Source: Coriaria nepalensis (taxonomy: Eukaryota; Streptophyta; Magnoliopsida; Cucurbitales; Coriariaceae). From it: 64,000 bases of DNA. Location: assembly GCA_027186245.1 (NCBI GenBank), contig CP114500.1, positions 4,970,001 to 5,034,000 of the forward strand. Reading direction: 5' to 3'. A program made the position numbers and the translations under genes. The notes beneath the pieces were generated by a model. That model ran no database searches and was not told the origin of the DNA. It saw only the letters and a list, made by a program, of their open reading frames with translations. Numbering within the stretch: the stretch's first letter is position 1; every line of letters begins with the position of its first letter. This document shows, in pieces, positions 61,696 to 64,000 of the stretch.

Positions 61696-62734
61696 AATGT
61701 TGGACAGGTACTGACATTGCGGGAGAGGTCGTAGAGGTGGGACCAGGAGTGACAAGTTTCAAACCTGGTGACAAAGTTGTTGCAATTCTTAGCCATGCCG
61801 TAAGATCCATTCAAGTTCATGCCATATTTTGCTCACTCTATAGCTTCTTATAAATACACATTTTCTTCATAATTTAGGGTGCAAATTTAGGGATAGGTAT
61901 CTAAAACCCCAGAATTAAACAAGCATATTAAGATGTCAATGAAATAACACATGATATGAGTATAGTGCACACTATTTTTTGCTCATCTGATGAAGCATTT
62001 ATCAACAATATATAATACTCACGTTGCAGACTGGAGGTGGACTAGCTGAATTTGCTGTGGCTAACAAGTCCTTGACAGTTGCCAGGCCATCTGAAGTGTC
62101 AGCAGCTGATGCAGCCGGTTTACCTGTGGCTGGTCTGACGGCTTACCAGGCCCTCACCCAATCTGCTGGGGTCAAGCTCGATGAAAGCACAACTGAGCCA
62201 AGGGGTGCGCAAAAAAACATTCTCATCACTGCTGCCTCTGGTGGTGTGGGCCAGTATGCAGTCCAGCTGGCAAAGCTAGGAAACGTGCATGTGACTGCTA
62301 CTTGTGGTGCTCGTAACATTGACTTTGTCAAGAACTTAGGAGCAGACGAGGTGCTCGACTACAAAACCTCAGATGGGGCAGCCTTGAAAAGCCCATCGGG
62401 CCGGAAATACGATGCTGTGATCCACTGTACGACCGGGATTCCTTGGTCTGTTTTTCTGCCCAACTTAGGCCCAAGCGGAAAGGTGATAGACCTCACTCCT
62501 GGCGCTTCTTCCATGTTCACTTTTGCTTTGAAGAAACTTACATTTTCTAAGAAGCAGCTGGTCCCACTGATCATGACTCCGAAAAGTGAGAACTTGAGTT
62601 ATCTTGTGGAGTTGGTCAAGGAAGGGAAGCTCAAGACAATTATCGATTCTAAGCATCCTCTGAGCAAGGCTGAAGATGCTTGGGCGAAGAGCATCGAGGG
62701 CCATGCTACTGGAAAGATCATTGTGGAGCCTTAG
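57493..62734 (+). CDS. Quinone oxidoreductase-like protein, chloroplast envelope ceQORH type
   Basis: Zinc-independent medium-chain dehydrogenase/reductase, NADPH-dependent, acting on quinones or reactive enones. The Arabidopsis homologue reaches the chloroplast inner envelope without a cleaved transit peptide. Exons: 57493-57558, 58433-58574, 61708-61799 and 62030-62734 (TAG), in phase, 334 residues, the usual family length. N-terminal fold: MPAVLYESYGGGA, ATSLNPVDWKIQKG and TDIAGEVVEVGPGV. The NAD(P)-binding motif AASGGVGQ is at 168-175, followed by YAVQLAKLG. The C terminus is ATGKIIVEP. Intron 2 is 3.1 kb because of an antisense copia fragment. A decayed second copy follows directly. Confidence 0.95.
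59250..61370 (-). mobile_element. Ty1/copia fragment (RT-RNase H and partial LTR) in oxidoreductase intron 2
   Basis: On the minus strand, going down in coordinate: linker sequence at 61370-60900; RT with VDYLENFAPVAKIN-like and LHQLDVKNALVYEF blocks (60850-60600); the catalytic MLTVYVDDIILTSND (about 60410); and LKYFLGMEFAKSKKGIF. RNase H follows with QLIYLSHTRPNIAFAVSMV, PDADWAGSITDRR, CDNKAAISIAHNPV and HVEIA (60120-59650). A purine tract (GAGGGGATG) and TGTTGGAAAG at about 59495 mark the probable start of the 3' LTR, which runs to about 59250. Gag, integrase and a 5' LTR are missing. Several frame breaks. It belongs to a different copia lineage from the 19.3-kb element, whose RT is absent. 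Confidence 0.87.
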
Positions 62735-63149
62735 CCAATCAATCGTATTAATATATATGTGTATATATATATAATTGGTTGAATAAGGATGTAGTCTTCC
62801 CTGTATATTTCCCTGGATAGAACGTTTTGTTGCGTCTCTTGTCATGTCTTACTCATACAATTTTCTTTTTCTTTGTCAATCTTATGAATGTGGTGAATGT
62901 GGTGAATGTGGTGAATGTGGTGAATGTGGTGGTTCTTTCTCTCGTTACTGTTCACAATTTTCTTACACATACGTTTATTTGTCATATATTACTATTAAGC
63001 TTGTGCTCGTTGTCCATGGAACCGTGAAAGAATGAATTTGTAATATTTACTATTTTCATACAAAATACATTTATTGGTAATATTATGTTTTTACTCTTTT
63101 CTTGTTTTGGACGAATCGAATTAAAGTAGTACTAATTAAATTTGTGCAG
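62735..63149. other. Spacer between the tandem oxidoreductase copies
   Basis: 3' UTR of the intact gene with a TA-rich run (62747-62773), a 9-bp minisatellite, then AT-rich DNA. No match to exon 1 of the oxidoreductase was found here. Confidence 0.65.
62885..62929. repeat. Minisatellite, five perfect 9-bp units (TGAATGTGG)
   Basis: Five exact head-to-tail copies just past the oxidoreductase 3' UTR. Small reading frames rich in Val-Asn-Val or Glu-Cys-Gly here are repeat artefacts. Confidence 0.95.
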
Positions 63150-63735
63150 CACGTTCGAGTTGCCGTTCCTATCCCGAAAAAAGATAAGCTTTTGGTAAAA
63201 CTAGAGGTAGCCTGTATTAATCCTTCTGATTGGGAACTCCAGAAAGGGATGTTGCGCCATCTTCTTCCTCGCAAGTTCCCATACATACCTGGTAATAACA
63301 TATCATTCTGTTCTGTTCTGTTCTGATTGTTTCGCTATATTAATGATATTTATGGAAGCAGGTACAGATCCGGCGGGATAGGTAGTAGTAGCTGGACAAG
63401 GTATCCAAAGTCTTGAGATGAAATTTTTTTAGTGAAAATTATATTTATTTAAGAGTTTGAAGATTTATTACAGTAAATTCAAACATGACTTTTTGAATGC
63501 TCTCGTGAACTGGTTTAGAATGATGAATTTTAGGTGCGCAATTCATAAAATGTAAAGTAAAATTTGTAGAATAATGTTAATGGGGAAATGTTGATTTTAT
63601 CTTGTATGGCTCCTAAGTCCTAACTTGTTCGAGTAAAAGATGATACAATGGGGGAGGATTAAGCTTGACAGCCCAGAAGCCACCTCTTGTGTCAGCGGTT
63701 GAAGCTGCGGGCTTACGTGTGGTCATGGACTCATG
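63150..63735 (+). pseudogene. Truncated tandem copy of the quinone oxidoreductase gene
   Basis: Exon 2-like 63150-63291 is the same length (142 nt) as the intact exon 2 and reads HVRVAVPIPKKDKLLVKLEV, then PSDWELQKGMLRHLLPRKFP. Intron 2 is only 70 bp. The exon 3-like piece begins at 63362 (TDPAG) but hits TAG where the intact gene has GAG, and is lost after about 63415. A small exon 4 relic (LTAQKPPLVSAVEAAGLRVV) is at about 63666-63735. No exon 1 and no NADPH-binding domain. Non-functional. Confidence 0.85.
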
Positions 63736-64000
63736 GGCAGAGGGAAGGGGTGGCGAAGGGTTGCTTGCCTTCAACTTTCTCAAAATTTAAATTTTGAATA
63801 TAAGTTTCTCAAATTTTAATTTTTACCCATCCAAAAATTATAAATTGCAAAATGATATTATATATATAGTCTAAAGAGACCCACCCATCAACATGAATCG
63901 TCTTCACTATTCAGGCTCCACCGCCCAGTGCCCACGTCTGCGCCTATCTCCAGATTTTTCACGACTCCATCACCCAGGCGCCCACGGCCATCGAAGTCTG
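63736..64000. other. Unassigned end of window
   Basis: AT-rich to 63880, then C-rich sequence (CCACCGCCCAGTGCCCACG and similar). No gene can be supported before the window ends. Confidence 0.4.

Noticed and set aside
62827..63035. Two small frames with Val-Asn-Val or Glu-Cys-Gly repeats
   Set aside because: Artefacts of the 9-bp minisatellite in a 3' flanking region.
1..64000. tRNA, rRNA or snoRNA genes
   Set aside because: I looked for cloverleaf signatures and conserved boxes by eye and found none convincing; a covariance-model scan would be needed to exclude them.

Overview
The window is nuclear DNA from a flowering plant, most likely a eudicot. The genes have GT-AG introns and plant-specific families are present (STOMAGEN/EPFL9, a DOMON-cytochrome b561 protein, a DUF760 UV-B-induced protein, a plant bHLH of the bHLH62/74/78 type). 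The intergenic DNA is AT-rich and full of degraded copia, LINE, hAT-like and MULE/FAR1-derived sequence. I cannot name the species.

Layout, left to right. 257-7335 (+): protein phosphatase 2A methylesterase (PPME1), lacking its N-terminal exons, with two neighbouring hAT-type elements in one intron. 8205-8515: coding-like relic. 8893-15456 (-): two-KH-domain RNA-binding protein of FUBP type. 15.8-19.06 kb: direct repeats, an unrecognised broken reading frame, and a trihelix transcription-factor pseudogene. 19.3-22.8 kb: Ty1/copia element with both LTRs but no reverse transcriptase. 23.2-24.7 kb: unassigned coding remnant. 27.0-28.5 kb (+): C-terminal exon relic of an RNA cytidine acetyltransferase (NAT10/Kre33). 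29.6-31.0 kb (-): FAR1/MULE-like transposase relic. 32268-33843 (-): DOMON/cytochrome b561 protein. 35707-39379 (+): THO3/TEX1. 40705-41084 (+): EPFL9/STOMAGEN. 44286-46348 (-): bHLH factor with an in-frame TGA after the bHLH domain. 48162-49739 (+): UV-B-induced DUF760 protein. 52.9-57.0 kb (+): LINE relic split by a hAT-like element. 57493-62734 (+): ceQORH-type quinone oxidoreductase with a copia fragment in its second intron. 63150-63735 (+): broken tandem copy of that gene.

The exon models were built by hand from splice signals and reading-frame continuity. For every intact gene the exon lengths sum to a whole number of codons: KH 734 aa, DOMON-b561 399 aa, THO3 326 aa, EPFL9 95 aa, DUF760 400 aa, oxidoreductase 334 aa; for PPME1, 258 visible residues.

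The genes do not form one pathway. Their grouping looks like ancestral gene order: from memory, Arabidopsis chromosome 4 also places a PPME1 gene beside a KH gene, and STOMAGEN beside a DOMON-b561 gene and the ceQORH gene. I found no convincing novel biological system. The items most worth checking are the bHLH stop codon, the decayed oxidoreductase tandem copy, the exon-intron relics of host genes, and several transposons whose target-site duplications can still be read.
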